In this document: piece by piece, positions 18,350-27,845 of the stretch
How positions within the stretch are numbered: the stretch's first letter is position 1
Layout of the letters: each line of letters begins with the position of its first letter
NCBI RefSeq assembly: GCF_014898815.1
Contig: NW_026515534.1
Coordinates: 62,001 to 126,000, forward strand
Direction: 5' to 3'
Length of the DNA: 64,000 nt
Origin: Panonychus citri
Taxonomy: Eukaryota; Arthropoda; Arachnida; Trombidiformes; Tetranychidae
The notes under the pieces: generated by a model
Databases searched by the model: none
What the model was told of the DNA's origin: nothing
The model's input: only the letters and a program-made list of their open reading frames with translations
Translations under genes and position numbers: made by a program

Positions 18350-20296
18350 TTATACAACTTTCTTTAAATGTAAGCCAATACAAACTCGACCTGAATTAAA
18401 TTTAACTTGTTCTCCAGTCTCATCGCTCAAGATGAAGTTAATATCTTCCATTCGATTTGATCTAAGTGGGTAATAGTGAGGCTTGATGAATCTCTCGTGA
18501 ATAATTTGCTTTTTTTCGTCACCTCTTAGTGGCAGAACACGAAGGACTCTCGCTGACTTATCTCCAACAAAGTGTTCAGACACGATGTCTGAGTTCACAA
18601 ACATCAAGTGAGGCTGGAAATCTAAAGCAGCAGGCTTCTCTGCAGTCATACTAACCTCATTTGTCGTTAGTAAGCGACCGATTTTATCAAGATATCCATA
18701 AGCATCGAAACCAAGAGCAGAAAGAAAGGCTGAATCATTAAAATGAGGTACGATTATTCTATTATCTAAGTAACCTCTGTGTACGGTTATTTTCCCGCCA
18801 ACCAGTTCAATCAAAGGAACTTTATCATCTTCGCTTATAGTCAATTCATTCTCGACCAATGGTTTGAATTTGTATAATTGTCTTCTTACTCTTTCAATAT
18901 CATCAAGTAACTGATTTTTCTCTGTTCTTTGCTTGTTCAAATCTTCATTCAATCTAACAACTTCAATAGCTAAAGAATCATGCTTTTCTTTCAGTTCTTT
19001 GAGTGTCACCTCAACTGCAGTTTTTTCCGTTGAAATAGCTTCAACTTTTTGATTTAGATTGTTAAGCTCATGCTTAGGTACAAGTGTAGCTATTTTCTCT
19101 CTTAGTTCAATTTCACTTTTCTGTAAATTTTCAACTTTTTCCCTCGACTCTTTCAGATATTGTTGATATACTTTCTCTCTCTCTTCCATTAAGTTAGCTT
19201 TGTCTGCATAAGTCTTAGACTCGTTTTCCATTTGCTCATTTAATTTTCGTAGCTCTGCCTCTTGTTCCTGCTTACAACGTTCCAACTGCAATTCAAACTC
19301 AACCGTTTTCTCAGATTTTGTTGCTTTAGATTCATTTAAATCTTTCTCGATCTTTTTTATCTTTATGTCAGTTTCCTCTTTCATGTTATCATATTGCCCT
19401 TGCAAGCTAAGAAGATTGGCATCACGCTGACTTTTGAGGATCTCCAGTTCTGCTCTTAGTTTCGAGGCTTCAACTCGTTTGGCAATGGCATCAGTTTCCC
19501 ATCCTTTTGTTCTGGCCAATGCATCTTTTAATTCTTCTTTCAGATGAAAAATCTCAGCATCTTTGTTAGGCTGCTTTTCAAGTTTTGTTATCTTTTCGGT
19601 CTGATCAGCTAACATTTTTTGAGCTGTCTTCTTGTACTTATCGAAATCATCTTCGATTACAATTCTTGCAGCTAAATTTGCATTTATAACTTCTACTTGC
19701 TTGTTTCTCTCGGAAACTTCAGTAGAGAGTGAGGCAATTTCTTTCTCCTTTTCTGTCACTTTTCCACTCATTTCATCAATTTTTTTCAGAAGCTCTTCAA
19801 AGGCTGCTAAACCTTTGCTCTTAATCTCTTTTAAATGAGATAATTTTTCTTCAGTCGTAAAATTTGAGCTTTCCGTTTTCAAAAGGTTATTGATTGATTC
19901 CATTATATCTCTTTTAGGCCGTTTCGATTTAGTAGTGTTATAATGTTTCCTCATGGCTATATTAATTTTATCGATTATCGCTCTTTTATCATCATTTGCT
20001 TCCAACATTACGTCTAATTTAACTTTTTGTCCGAATCCATCGATCAGCAAATGGACAGATAGGCTTCGAGCCGTTGCGCTTATGTCTGATGGATAGAAAA
20101 TCTCCTGAAGACCAACTAACCACTCACCACTTAGGTCAATTGGTCGAGCTAAACGATTAGAAAATTTTGTCAAAGTGTTTTGAGGGAATACATCCATTGA
20201 AGCATTTGATACCGCTTCAATAAAATACTCTTGAGGTTGGTTCCACATCTTGAACCCACTGATTGAATTTGCTTGGATAATCTCGCCACTTGACAA
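18350..20296 (-). CDS. Polinton penton-like minor capsid protein with large coiled-coil insert
   Basis: 648 residues. The N-terminal 100 or so (SNASMDVFPQNTLTKFSNRL, then LSGEWLVGLQEIFYP) and the C-terminal 170 (LSALGFDAYGYL, LPLRGDEKKQ, FIKPHYYPL and GRVCIGLHLKK) match a conserved Polinton protein usually linked with the minor capsid or penton. Residues about 130-475 between them are an almost continuous charged coiled coil (for example KKIDEMSGKVTEKEKEIA). The family members I know of are shorter, so the coil looks like an insertion that could form a spike or tether; that is inference. The start overlaps the integrase end by 80 bases; Met17 (20248) would reduce this to 32. Confidence 0.8.
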   Translation of the reverse strand: MSSGEIIQANSISGFKMWNQPQEYFIEAVSNASMDVFPQNTLTKFSNRLARPIDLSGEWLVGLQEIFYPSDISATARSLSVHLLIDGFGQKVKLDVMLEANDDKRAIIDKINIAMRKHYNTTKSKRPKRDIMESINNLLKTESSNFTTEEKLSHLKEIKSKGLAAFEELLKKIDEMSGKVTEKEKEIASLSTEVSERNKQVEVINANLAARIVIEDDFDKYKKTAQKMLADQTEKITKLEKQPNKDAEIFHLKEELKDALARTKGWETDAIAKRVEASKLRAELEILKSQRDANLLSLQGQYDNMKEETDIKIKKIEKDLNESKATKSEKTVEFELQLERCKQEQEAELRKLNEQMENESKTYADKANLMEEREKVYQQYLKESREKVENLQKSEIELREKIATLVPKHELNNLNQKVEAISTEKTAVEVTLKELKEKHDSLAIEVVRLNEDLNKQRTEKNQLLDDIERVRRQLYKFKPLVENELTISEDDKVPLIELVGGKITVHRGYLDNRIIVPHFNDSAFLSALGFDAYGYLDKIGRLLTTNEVSMTAEKPAALDFQPHLMFVNSDIVSEHFVGDKSARVLRVLPLRGDEKKQIIHERFIKPHYYPLRSNRMEDINFILSDETGEQVKFNSGRVCIGLHLKKVV

Positions 20297-21314
20297 AGTA
20301 CTCTTTTTTCTTTGTATTAGGGTTTATTCTTGTTCTTATTATTTTCTCGATCTGATATAAACTTGGTTCAATAGCTGGTATAAGTTCATTGTGGTAGAAA
20401 ATCGAAGTGATTGCTTCTCCAGCATAATCTTCTAACCAATAGATCCATCCTTGTGCTGTCCTCTTGTGTCTGTTTATAGTAAATATCTCTAACTTGAAGT
20501 TCCTTTTAGCTCCTTTCTCAAAAATACCTTTTTCTCGCCTTATTCGTACTTTTGAACCAATAGCAAACGGCTTATAATTTACATCAACCCTTGGATGACT
20601 TTTCCGTATATTTTTCAAAACCAATGAAGAATTTTCAGGGCCTACTTCGGCAGGTGCCATACCAATGGTCCTATGGAAAGAATTATTATAAGATTCAACT
20701 ATCTCATCAAGAACATTTATGAACTTACCGCTATTCACATGATGTAAATAGCGATAAATACGAGCTCTTAAAGTTCCGTTAAATCTTTCAACAATCGCAC
20801 ATTTTATTTTTCCATCGGTAGCGTAAAAGTGATTTATCTTTTTCCGTTTCATTAGAGCTTTGAAAGCAGAATTTTTGAACTCTTTACCTTGATCACTTTG
20901 CAGTTTTTCTGGTACCCTGTTATTTATCAAGATATTTTCCACTGCCTGAACAACTTCAGGTCCTGTCTTCTTTTTTATCGGTTGTGACCAGGCAAATCTA
21001 CTAAAACAATCAATCACATTTAGTAGGTAACGATAACCATCATTATATTGGCTAACCCATGACATGTCCATCAAATCTATTTGCCATTGTTCATCAATTT
21101 TGTCAACTAAGATTGGTAGTCTAGGGAATCTATTTTTATTCTGCTTGAAAAGAGAATATGTTTCTTGTTTTTTCAACCATTTTTTTACATCTTTTGACTT
21201 GACAGTTGGATCAACTTTTCGGATTCCCATAAGAAGTCGATTCACTCCTCCAAATGATCCTATCGCTTTCGGCGAGTAATATTCTCTCTCATAACGTTTG
21301 AAGCTTTCAGCCAT
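20217..21314 (-). CDS. INT: Polinton retroviral-type integrase with C-terminal chromodomain
   Basis: 365 residues. The catalytic D,D35E triad is complete: Asp80 in WQIDLMDM, Asp141 in QSDQGKEF and Glu176 in VERFNGTLR, with exactly 35 residues between the last two. A basic SH3-like region (IGSKVRIRREKG) follows. Residues about 320-355 form a chromodomain (YQIEKIIRTR, then EYFVKWRDYPSKFNQWV). No clear HHCC zinc motif is visible at the N-terminus. It cuts and joins element ends, producing the 6-bp duplication seen here; the chromodomain may guide target choice. It overlaps both neighbours. Confidence 0.94.
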   Translation of the reverse strand: MAESFKRYEREYYSPKAIGSFGGVNRLLMGIRKVDPTVKSKDVKKWLKKQETYSLFKQNKNRFPRLPILVDKIDEQWQIDLMDMSWVSQYNDGYRYLLNVIDCFSRFAWSQPIKKKTGPEVVQAVENILINNRVPEKLQSDQGKEFKNSAFKALMKRKKINHFYATDGKIKCAIVERFNGTLRARIYRYLHHVNSGKFINVLDEIVESYNNSFHRTIGMAPAEVGPENSSLVLKNIRKSHPRVDVNYKPFAIGSKVRIRREKGIFEKGAKRNFKLEIFTINRHKRTAQGWIYWLEDYAGEAITSIFYHNELIPAIEPSLYQIEKIIRTRINPNTKKKEYFVKWRDYPSKFNQWVQDVEPTSRVFY

Positions 21315-21985
21315 GTTATGTTCACTGTTTTTAATTTCTCAAGTGCTTTAGGATTAACAATATAGCTCAAACACTCTCGACAACTTTCTTTTATGTACTT
21401 TAAAACTTCTGTCGTTCCATTTGGTGCTCTTCCAGAGTAGTTTTTTGACTTTAAGTATTCAACAATCCTTTCAATGTCACTACCTTTAATCTTACCATCG
21501 TCACTCATTATTTTATTATCAGCGCCAACTAAATCACTCTCTTTTTTCAACAATGATAGTAGATCGTTGTCTACAAGACTTGTTCGGCTTAGTGTCGATG
21601 ACTGTCGCCTATGAAATGGACCTTGAGATCCTGTTGGTGTTTCGTCACTTTCCTTATTGTATGTGTTGTCTAAAGTAGTGTGAAATGAATCTTCAGAGTC
21701 GTCGGATTTCACATTGTTTTCGTCCAAGCTTTCATTCAACTCTTTTTTCATATCTTGGTATATTCGATACCTGGATTTTAGTTCATTCCTAAGACGACTC
21801 TCGTCTTTTTCTTTTACCTTTTCTTTTTTTATGTCATCCTTCATCATCATTTGATTGATTAATTTAATTTTTACACTACTAGGTAAATCTGAGTTCATAA
21901 TAGGGTCAAAGTCTATTTGTTTCTTTTTCAAATTACTGTTATATTGATCTTCAGGAATCAATATCATGCGAGTTATTGTATTCAT
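21260..21985 (-). CDS. Polinton PW-like protein
   Basis: 241 residues. It starts with RMILIPEDQYN, followed by LPSSVKIKLINQMM, a long charged low-complexity region, and a conserved-looking C-terminal domain (KIKGSDIERIVEYLKS, then APNGTTEVLKYIKES and YIVNPKALE). This order (ILIPEEEY, then GS-I-x-x-I and P-x-G-x-x-x-x-L) recalls a small conserved Polinton protein located next to ATPase and integrase, of unknown role. It overlaps the integrase start by 55 bases and the upstream gene's stop by 4 (ATGA). Confidence 0.7.
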   Translation of the reverse strand: MNTITRMILIPEDQYNSNLKKKQIDFDPIMNSDLPSSVKIKLINQMMMKDDIKKEKVKEKDESRLRNELKSRYRIYQDMKKELNESLDENNVKSDDSEDSFHTTLDNTYNKESDETPTGSQGPFHRRQSSTLSRTSLVDNDLLSLLKKESDLVGADNKIMSDDGKIKGSDIERIVEYLKSKNYSGRAPNGTTEVLKYIKESCRECLSYIVNPKALEKLKTVNITWLKASNVMRENITRRKR

Positions 21986-22338
21986 TTTTCTATTTGTTTT
22001 ACAAGTAGATTTGCGAGAATGGTTATAGCTGGAACTAATAAGCCTTTTAAGAGTCCACCTTTTTGAATTAAAATTCTTTTGGCTTTTTGACGATTTATTT
22101 TTCCACTAATATTTCTGATCTCGTTTTTGAATCTTTTCACACGAGCTTTTTGCTTTGCTGTTAAATGAATGTGACCTTTCAAGATTTTACGAGCTATTTC
22201 TTTTATAACTTTCATTACATTACATGGACATGATTGAATCAATCTTTTTCTCTCCTTTATTTTCTTTGCTTTGCTCAGAATTTTCAGAGCTGGTAAAACT
22301 TCGATTGCTTTTGAAACAGACATTTTCGTTTGATCCAA
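21982..22338 (-). CDS. Polinton small protein with conserved QKGG hydrophobic C-terminus
   Basis: 118 residues, strongly basic, with LPALKILSKAKKIKERKRL, then HLTAKQKARVKRFKNEIR, and at the end ILIQKGGLLKGLLVPAITIL. The LT-x-x-QK ... QKGG-L-x-x-LL pattern recurs in small Polinton and adintovirus-like proteins beside the ATPase gene. The C-terminal 25 residues are hydrophobic enough to be membrane-active. Function is unknown. It lies 24 bases after the ATPase stop and its stop overlaps the next ATG. Confidence 0.7.
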   Translation of the reverse strand: MDQTKMSVSKAIEVLPALKILSKAKKIKERKRLIQSCPCNVMKVIKEIARKILKGHIHLTAKQKARVKRFKNEIRNISGKINRQKAKRILIQKGGLLKGLLVPAITILANLLVKQIEK

Positions 22339-22362
22339 TTTTATTTAGTGTTTCTTATACAG

Positions 22363-22992
22363 CTAAATTTGATAAGCATAAATCACTTCTTTTTCTCCTA
22401 AAACGTCCGTCAATAATCTGACTTCATCCGGTGTGTCTGGTTTACAATCAATGAATAAATAAGAAAAAGCGCTTATTGTTGCATGCTCAAATATTTGTCT
22501 GAACTGTTGTGATCGTCCTGGGAACATTTGTTTAGCTAACATGGATGAAATTGATTTATCTCTTGGGTTTTTAAAGAGAACAATATAATGAGAGTTCAAA
22601 GATATATTTCTTGCTTCACCACCTTTCATGAAAAAGTTTTGAACAAGTAAAATAACAGAAAGGTTTCTATGGTGACTTCCTTTCGTGAAAAGCTGAGAAA
22701 CTAATCTTGAATTGGATGATTCATGCATCAAATCATCAATTATTATTAAATGAGCTTCTTTTCCATCGATTTTATCAAGAAAACTTTCTGGTAGGCCTTT
22801 AATGAACTTTACACTTTCCATCTCATTAAAAATCGGTTGATATTCTGCGTAAAAATAGGTGATCAATGTTGGAACTGGATTAATGACTTTATCCCTATTT
22901 TCAATTAGTTTCTTAACCCAAAATGATTTGCCACATCCACTTGGACCAGACACCATCATTGTGAACGGATGCTTCAAGTAAATTGAATACAT
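22363..22992 (-). CDS. ATP: Polinton packaging ATPase (FtsK/HerA-like, A32 type)
   Basis: 209 residues. Walker A is GPSGCGKS at 16-23, Walker B is HLIIIDDLM near 82-90, and a sensor-like LVQNFF follows, the usual order in the A32-type packaging ATPases of Polintons and NCLDVs. The later block FKNPRDKSISSMLAKQMFPG is also typical. The length is normal for a Polinton. It is the first gene of the minus-strand run, nearest the right terminal repeat, and should pump the genome into capsids. Confidence 0.93.
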   Translation of the reverse strand: MYSIYLKHPFTMMVSGPSGCGKSFWVKKLIENRDKVINPVPTLITYFYAEYQPIFNEMESVKFIKGLPESFLDKIDGKEAHLIIIDDLMHESSNSRLVSQLFTKGSHHRNLSVILLVQNFFMKGGEARNISLNSHYIVLFKNPRDKSISSMLAKQMFPGRSQQFRQIFEHATISAFSYLFIDCKPDTPDEVRLLTDVLGEKEVIYAYQI

Positions 22993-23191
22993 TTTTATAT
23001 GATTATTTCTCTTTATGATTTTTCCAATCTTATTTATTTCTTTTCCATCTTATATGTTTGAAGTTTGTTAGAGTTGTTATAAGATAAAAGCTAATTATTG
23101 AATAGATAAATCTCAGTTAATTTATTTACTTCAGAATCGTAAAGATGTTAAAACACAAACTGCTCTAGTGCACAAATCTCAACTTTTTTGC
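22993..23191. promoter_or_regulatory. presumed promoter region upstream of the minus-strand gene run
   Basis: About 200 bases of AT-rich non-coding DNA between the ATPase start and the right terminal repeat. It contains TTATATG and TTATAAG words on either strand. It is the only sizeable gap upstream of eight packed minus-strand genes, so it probably drives at least the first. No specific element is proven. Confidence 0.4.
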
Positions 23192-23250
23192 TTCAGAGGC
23201 CTACGTTAATTTATTCAATTTGCTCCAGAAGCGTACGGTTATACACTACT
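23192..23250 (-). repeat. Polinton right terminal inverted repeat
   Basis: 59 bp, the exact reverse complement of 4440-4498, ending ...TACACTACT. Confidence 0.95.
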
Positions 23251-23256
23251 CACAAT
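23251..23256. repeat. Polinton target-site duplication, right copy
   Basis: CACAAT, identical to 4434-4439. Confidence 0.93.
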
Positions 23257-23296
23257 GATTAGCACTTTCACAATTTAGATAATCCGTCAATTCCAT
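23251..23296 (-). pseudogene. zinc-finger family gene, copy C, 5' end separated by the Polinton
   Basis: 46 coding bases from the ATG at 23294-23296 encode MELTDYLNCESANHC. This is the exact start missing from 3349-4439. The upstream flank to about 23540 resembles the upstream flanks of other copies, so the native promoter is on this side and would now transcribe into the right end of the Polinton. The gap 23297-23651 holds no other gene. Confidence 0.85.
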
Positions 23297-23651
23297 AAAA
23301 GTTACAAATGAGATAATAAACAATTACAATTCAATTTTAAGCAATAAAACACCAAAGCAAAAAAAACATTTAAAATGGAAAAACTTTACAAATGAACTTT
23401 TGAAATAATTTGTTGTTTCCTTCATGCAACTATGAGTGTTTCTAATAGTTCCCAAACCAACCGATGTGATAGTTGTTAATAACTGTACTTTAACCAGTTC
23501 ATTAGTAGTGGAAATAAATTTGGTGTGAAAACAATTTAAAAACAAATAAACAGTTGAAGTTGATAAATTGTCGGTTCACTTTGAATCATCACGAATGATT
23601 GTTTTGAGATAAATTTTGTTGATTAAACATTGGATTGTATTGATACACTAA

Positions 23652-24746
23652 TCATTTTGATGTTTGTTTAGCCACTGAGCATCTGTGAATCTTAATTGAG
23701 CACCGTCTAAGAAAAAAATGACCACAATGGCCACAGAAAACGGCGAAATTTGTGTGGAGACTCTCGAAATGGTCCAACCAGGAGCTTCGAGAAGCATAAA
23801 ACCTATCACAAAGCGGGCATTTGACCTTTCCATGGGCATCTTCATAGGTAAGGCCGTCGAAGATTTTAGCCAATCGATTTACATCAATGTTGTAGAGTTT
23901 TCCTTGAGTCATTCCCTTGAGCACTCGTTTAGCAGTTTCCTTGGGTATTTCATGTAATAATAATTGCTCGAAATCGGATTCACCCCAAGGCTCTTTATTT
24001 TGTACATGAGAGAAAGTGTATGGATCTGGATTAACTTTTTTCGATTCTTCTAATCGTCGTTGAATATGCTCTATGTTTCCAACACGAATAGTTTCAGGAA
24101 AATTTTGCTCCATTAAATGTCCATCTTCGATCGTATTTCTATTGTAGAACCACATGTTCTGACTACCATCACGATATGGAATTCGTTTTTCGAGTTGTTC
24201 ATCATTTCCTTGGACGAATTTCCCGGGTTTACTTTTATTCGAAAAGTTTGAATCTCTTTTAGCTCTTTTGGCCCTTCGAGGTTTGATTGTCTCAGTCTCT
24301 TCTTCTTTTAATTGTATTGATGATTTTTTTAAATCTTCTTTTTTCACTTTGATCTTTCTCGATTTCGTTGGCTTTAAATTACGTTCGATCATTTGTAAGG
24401 ATCGTCTTAAAAATTTTATCGATTGGAGATTTAGGTTCAATTTAATAGAAATCGAGTCACTTACACTCTTAGCTAACTCAATTGATTGAACTAAATACTT
24501 TGTTTTTCCATGACTATCAACATCAACCTGAGGTAATTCATTATCGGGATCAGCTTCCGTTTTAATCAAATCGCATGGATCAATCTTAATATCGGTATAA
24601 CTGTCACAAGAGGCCATTTCTTTTCCAGGGCTGGTCCTTTCATTTATTCGATCACTTGCCAATTTCGGCTTATTACTCGAGCTGTACAAATCACTTTCAC
24701 AATCATCAATAACTTCAGATTTTATCAGAACTTTTGTTGATTCCAT
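23652..24746 (-). CDS. zinc-finger family gene, copy D
   Basis: Intact, 364 codons from MESTKVL. It has a shorter, distinct basic middle (KPRRAKRAKRDSNF) in place of the usual serine-rich stretch. The core reads FWFY-like as NMWFYNRNTIEDG, then HVQNKEPWGESDFEQLL and VLKGMTQGKLYNIDVNRL. Fingers are CPLC-x12-H-x4-H and CGHC-x12-H-x2-C. It is the paralog most like copy J in the core. The adjacent gap 24747-25112 has only shared flank sequence. Confidence 0.85.
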   Translation of the reverse strand: MESTKVLIKSEVIDDCESDLYSSSNKPKLASDRINERTSPGKEMASCDSYTDIKIDPCDLIKTEADPDNELPQVDVDSHGKTKYLVQSIELAKSVSDSISIKLNLNLQSIKFLRRSLQMIERNLKPTKSRKIKVKKEDLKKSSIQLKEEETETIKPRRAKRAKRDSNFSNKSKPGKFVQGNDEQLEKRIPYRDGSQNMWFYNRNTIEDGHLMEQNFPETIRVGNIEHIQRRLEESKKVNPDPYTFSHVQNKEPWGESDFEQLLLHEIPKETAKRVLKGMTQGKLYNIDVNRLAKIFDGLTYEDAHGKVKCPLCDRFYASRSSWLDHFESLHTNFAVFCGHCGHFFLRRCSIKIHRCSVAKQTSK

Positions 24747-25112
24747 GATAATTGTAAAAGTTTCGAAGGAGAATATCAACAATTAATAAAACACCAAAGA
24801 AAAGGAAAAGTTCAAAACCATTAAAATTTAAAAAAGGATCGACTAATTGAATGTCTCAAGATCATAACTGATAAATCCACTAATTTATTTATAAGTAACT
24901 TGATTAGTCGGTTTAACTTTTTCTTGAACTCAAAAATTACTTGAATTGATTGTATCTAAGTAGATTCAATAATACAGTCAACAATTAATTTTGAGCAGTT
25001 ATCATTAAGAGGACTTTGATAATGGTTTTATCGATTAGATATTTGATTCTTTGTCGCAATTGACTTTATTTACAAGTGAAACATTTGATTATTTACTTTT
25101 GAATTTCGATGT

Positions 25113-26225
25113 TTATTTTTCTGGACAATTGTGAATCCTCATTGGAGGAGTTCTGAGGTATAAATGGCCGCAGCGGCCACAGAAGCCAGCGAAATTTGAA
25201 TGAATGCTTTCCAAATGTCCTATTACCGTCGCTCGACACCCATAAACTTTACCACAAAGAGGACATTTAGCCTTTCCACTTGGTTCTTCATGAATGAGAC
25301 GAGTAAAAATTTGACTCAATCGATTCTGATCAATTAGATAGAGCTTTCCTTGTGACATTCCCTTGATTACTCGTTTAGCAGTTTCCTTGGGTATTTTTGG
25401 TACTAATAATAATTGTTCGAAATCGGACTCATCCCAAGGTACTTTGTTTTGCACATGACTGAAAACGTAAGGATCTGGATTAAGCTTCGTTGATGCTTGT
25501 AGTCGCTTATCAAGGTGATCTGTGGAATAGGAACAAATATTCACAGGGAAGTTTTGTATTTGTAATCGTCCATTTTCAATCAAATTTCTAGTGTAGATCC
25601 AAAAGTCTTTACGATTCTTAACGTTGAGTTCAAAGCGCTTCTCAAGTGTTCTGTTGATTCCGTCAATAAGTTTTCCTTCATTATGTTCATTCTCGAAGTT
25701 TGGATCTCTTTTAGTCTTTTTGTACATTCGACTTTCATTTTCACTTTCACTTTCGTCTGTAGATGATTGATGATCAGTCTTATCGTATCTCTTGATTGAT
25801 TCCAAATAAGAATAAACTTTTGATTGCCATTTACGTTTAGTTGTTGACTGTGTTGACTCGAGACGATCTTCGACTAATTTCAATGATCGTCTAAGAAATT
25901 TGATGGACTCTCGATTTAGAGACAATTTAATACGAAAAGAATTATTCGTATCAATAGCAACCAAGGTGGATTCTACCAATGAATTAACCACTTCATGACC
26001 CTCGACATCAACCTGAGGTATTTCATTGTCAGGATCAGTTTCTGCTTCAATCCAATCACTTGGACTCATCTTAATTTTTGCATAACAATGATCACCAAAG
26101 GCCGTTAATTGACGAGGGTGGGTCGATGAGTTTCTCTGGTCAAGACAAGACAATCGCGATTCACTTAATTCATCACTTCCACAATGATTAGCACTTGCGA
26201 CTTTAAGATAATTTGTTAATTCCAT
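25113..26225 (-). CDS. zinc-finger family gene, copy E
   Basis: Intact, 370 codons from MELTNYL at 26225; an in-frame ATG at 26261 lies 12 codons upstream but is not conserved in copy A. It carries the full family layout with RESIKFLRRSLKLVEDRLES, FWIYTRNLIENG, HVQNKVPWDESDFEQLL, VIKGMSQGKLYLIDQNRL, and fingers CPLCGKVY and CGRCGHLY. It is nearly identical to the partial copy A, upstream DNA included, which suggests a recent segmental copy. Confidence 0.86.
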   Translation of the reverse strand: MELTNYLKVASANHCGSDELSESRLSCLDQRNSSTHPRQLTAFGDHCYAKIKMSPSDWIEAETDPDNEIPQVDVEGHEVVNSLVESTLVAIDTNNSFRIKLSLNRESIKFLRRSLKLVEDRLESTQSTTKRKWQSKVYSYLESIKRYDKTDHQSSTDESESENESRMYKKTKRDPNFENEHNEGKLIDGINRTLEKRFELNVKNRKDFWIYTRNLIENGRLQIQNFPVNICSYSTDHLDKRLQASTKLNPDPYVFSHVQNKVPWDESDFEQLLLVPKIPKETAKRVIKGMSQGKLYLIDQNRLSQIFTRLIHEEPSGKAKCPLCGKVYGCRATVIGHLESIHSNFAGFCGRCGHLYLRTPPMRIHNCPEK

Positions 26226-26888
26226 GATAATGATCAAAGTTACAAATGAGATGGTCAACAATTAATACTCAACAAATCACCAAAACAAAAAACATCCAAA
26301 ACGAGAAAACTTTACAGATGGACTGCAGTAGTAATTGTTTCTTTCATACAACTGTGAGTGTTTCTTATCAACACATGTATCAACTGTAATTTGGGTAAAA
26401 TCATCACCATTTTGCTAATCAAAATCTACTCGATTTAAAACAAGAAACAAATCAATTAAAATGCTATTAAATCAATACTAGTAAAGACAAACTGACGGAT
26501 CACTTTGACCAATTATGATAATTGTCCCGCAGTGTAAATAAATTGTATTGTCTTTGATGCCGTGAATAACAAACAACTAATTGTAAGACAATTAAGTGTT
26601 GACATTCAAGGGTCATTTTTAAAATATGTAAGTAACAGTTGAAGTCTAAGATATTTAGTTTAAACCAGATTAATCGTTAAATCTCACTACCAAAATTACA
26701 ATCAAGATTAACGATCATCTTTCAAAGATAATTAACCAAAAAAGATACACTTTATCTGATATAACAGTGATTTCACTTGAAGTAACAATATTTCCTTAAT
26801 CTTTCCTCAGAGGATTAGTTTCATTGACCCGCGATTAGCTTAAAAGATGAATTTGCTTTTTTTAAGGAGATAAATATTGCTAATTATA

Positions 26889-27080
26889 CAGCCACGAAAA
26901 ATTAGATGAGAACAAAAATTATATCAATTGCGCATAAAGAGATAATTTAATCAAAATTAAAAGAAAATTTTAATTGATTTAAATGGAGAGTAATAGAAAA
27001 ATGTAATCACAATTAGAAAAAAATTATCTCTCTGTGCTTATAAGGCATAATTTTTGTTCTCATCTCATTTTTCGTGGCTG
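26889..27080. mobile_element. 192-bp MITE-like element with long inverted repeats, TA duplication
   Basis: The ends CAGCCACGAAAAAT...ATTTTTCGTGGCTG form inverted repeats of at least 34 bp with one mismatch, and similarity weakly continues to about 70 bp. TA flanks both ends. TA target and CAG ends suggest a Tc1/mariner-mobilised element. The rest of 26226-27845 shows flank sequence shared with copies A and G, and no gene. Confidence 0.75.
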
Positions 27081-27845
27081 TATAGACAATAACATAAAGT
27101 CGTTTTAGAGGAAATCCCTGCTGTATGATAAAACCGTTGTTTAATGATTGTTCCTTCATGATTCTATAGGATATTTACTTTAAAATTTTTTATAAAATGT
27201 TAAGAAAGAAATAGATAGAAGCTTAGTTAAATTTGTTCTCTCCTCTTTGCCTACGGCAATTTCGCATCTCTTTAACGCTAGTTTCTAATATCGGTACTAA
27301 GGAGGGTTTCTAACTTTTTCACTTTTCATTCTTTTTAGTTAAGAATCCAACTTCTTTTGGTCATAAAGTTTTGCACGAGCATTGCAAAAATGTCGTGCAT
27401 AAATTTTACTTTTGATCAGCCAGACGGAAGTTATTGGAGGTCAAAGTTCCAAATTTGATACCTTATAGAATTAGTGTCAAATGTAACTCGATCCCATTGG
27501 AGTCATAATCATTATTACTCAAGAAAGCCTTTATTTAAATGTCTATTAGATTTCATTATAACAATTATCTGCAGAAAGTAATAACTCGGATAAGAAATCA
27601 TAAGATAGTTCTTACAGCAGCAATTGTTTAAGGGCTTAAGTAGTTAGCTAAAGACCATCTCTGGGCCAAAGTGTCCATTCTGGACCAACATTCTGGACCA
27701 TAAATTTCCACTCTGGGCCAAAATTTTTGGTGATTTTTTTGGCGCGAAATTTGAATAAAAAAATGAATGTAAATACGTGTATATATATAATTGAATGAAT
27801 GGCTTTTTAATGAAAGGATTATTTCTGGTGCATCTAAATAATGAT

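Larger units (their letters stand above)
4440..23250. mobile_element. Polinton/Maverick (polintovirus-like) element, complete
   Basis: An 18,811-bp element bounded by perfect 59-bp inverted repeats that start AGTAGTGTATAACC, with a 6-bp target duplication. The core genes are intact: protein-primed DNA polymerase B, retroviral-type integrase with chromodomain, FtsK/HerA-like packaging ATPase, adenain-like cysteine protease, double-jelly-roll type major capsid protein and a penton-like protein. The terminal repeats are shorter than the hundreds of bases often reported for Polintons. The left 6.5 kb is accessory and includes a captured host ABCA fragment and TBP-like and PC4-like genes. Perfect ends, perfect duplication and open frames argue for recent integration and perhaps continuing activity. 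Confidence 0.96.
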
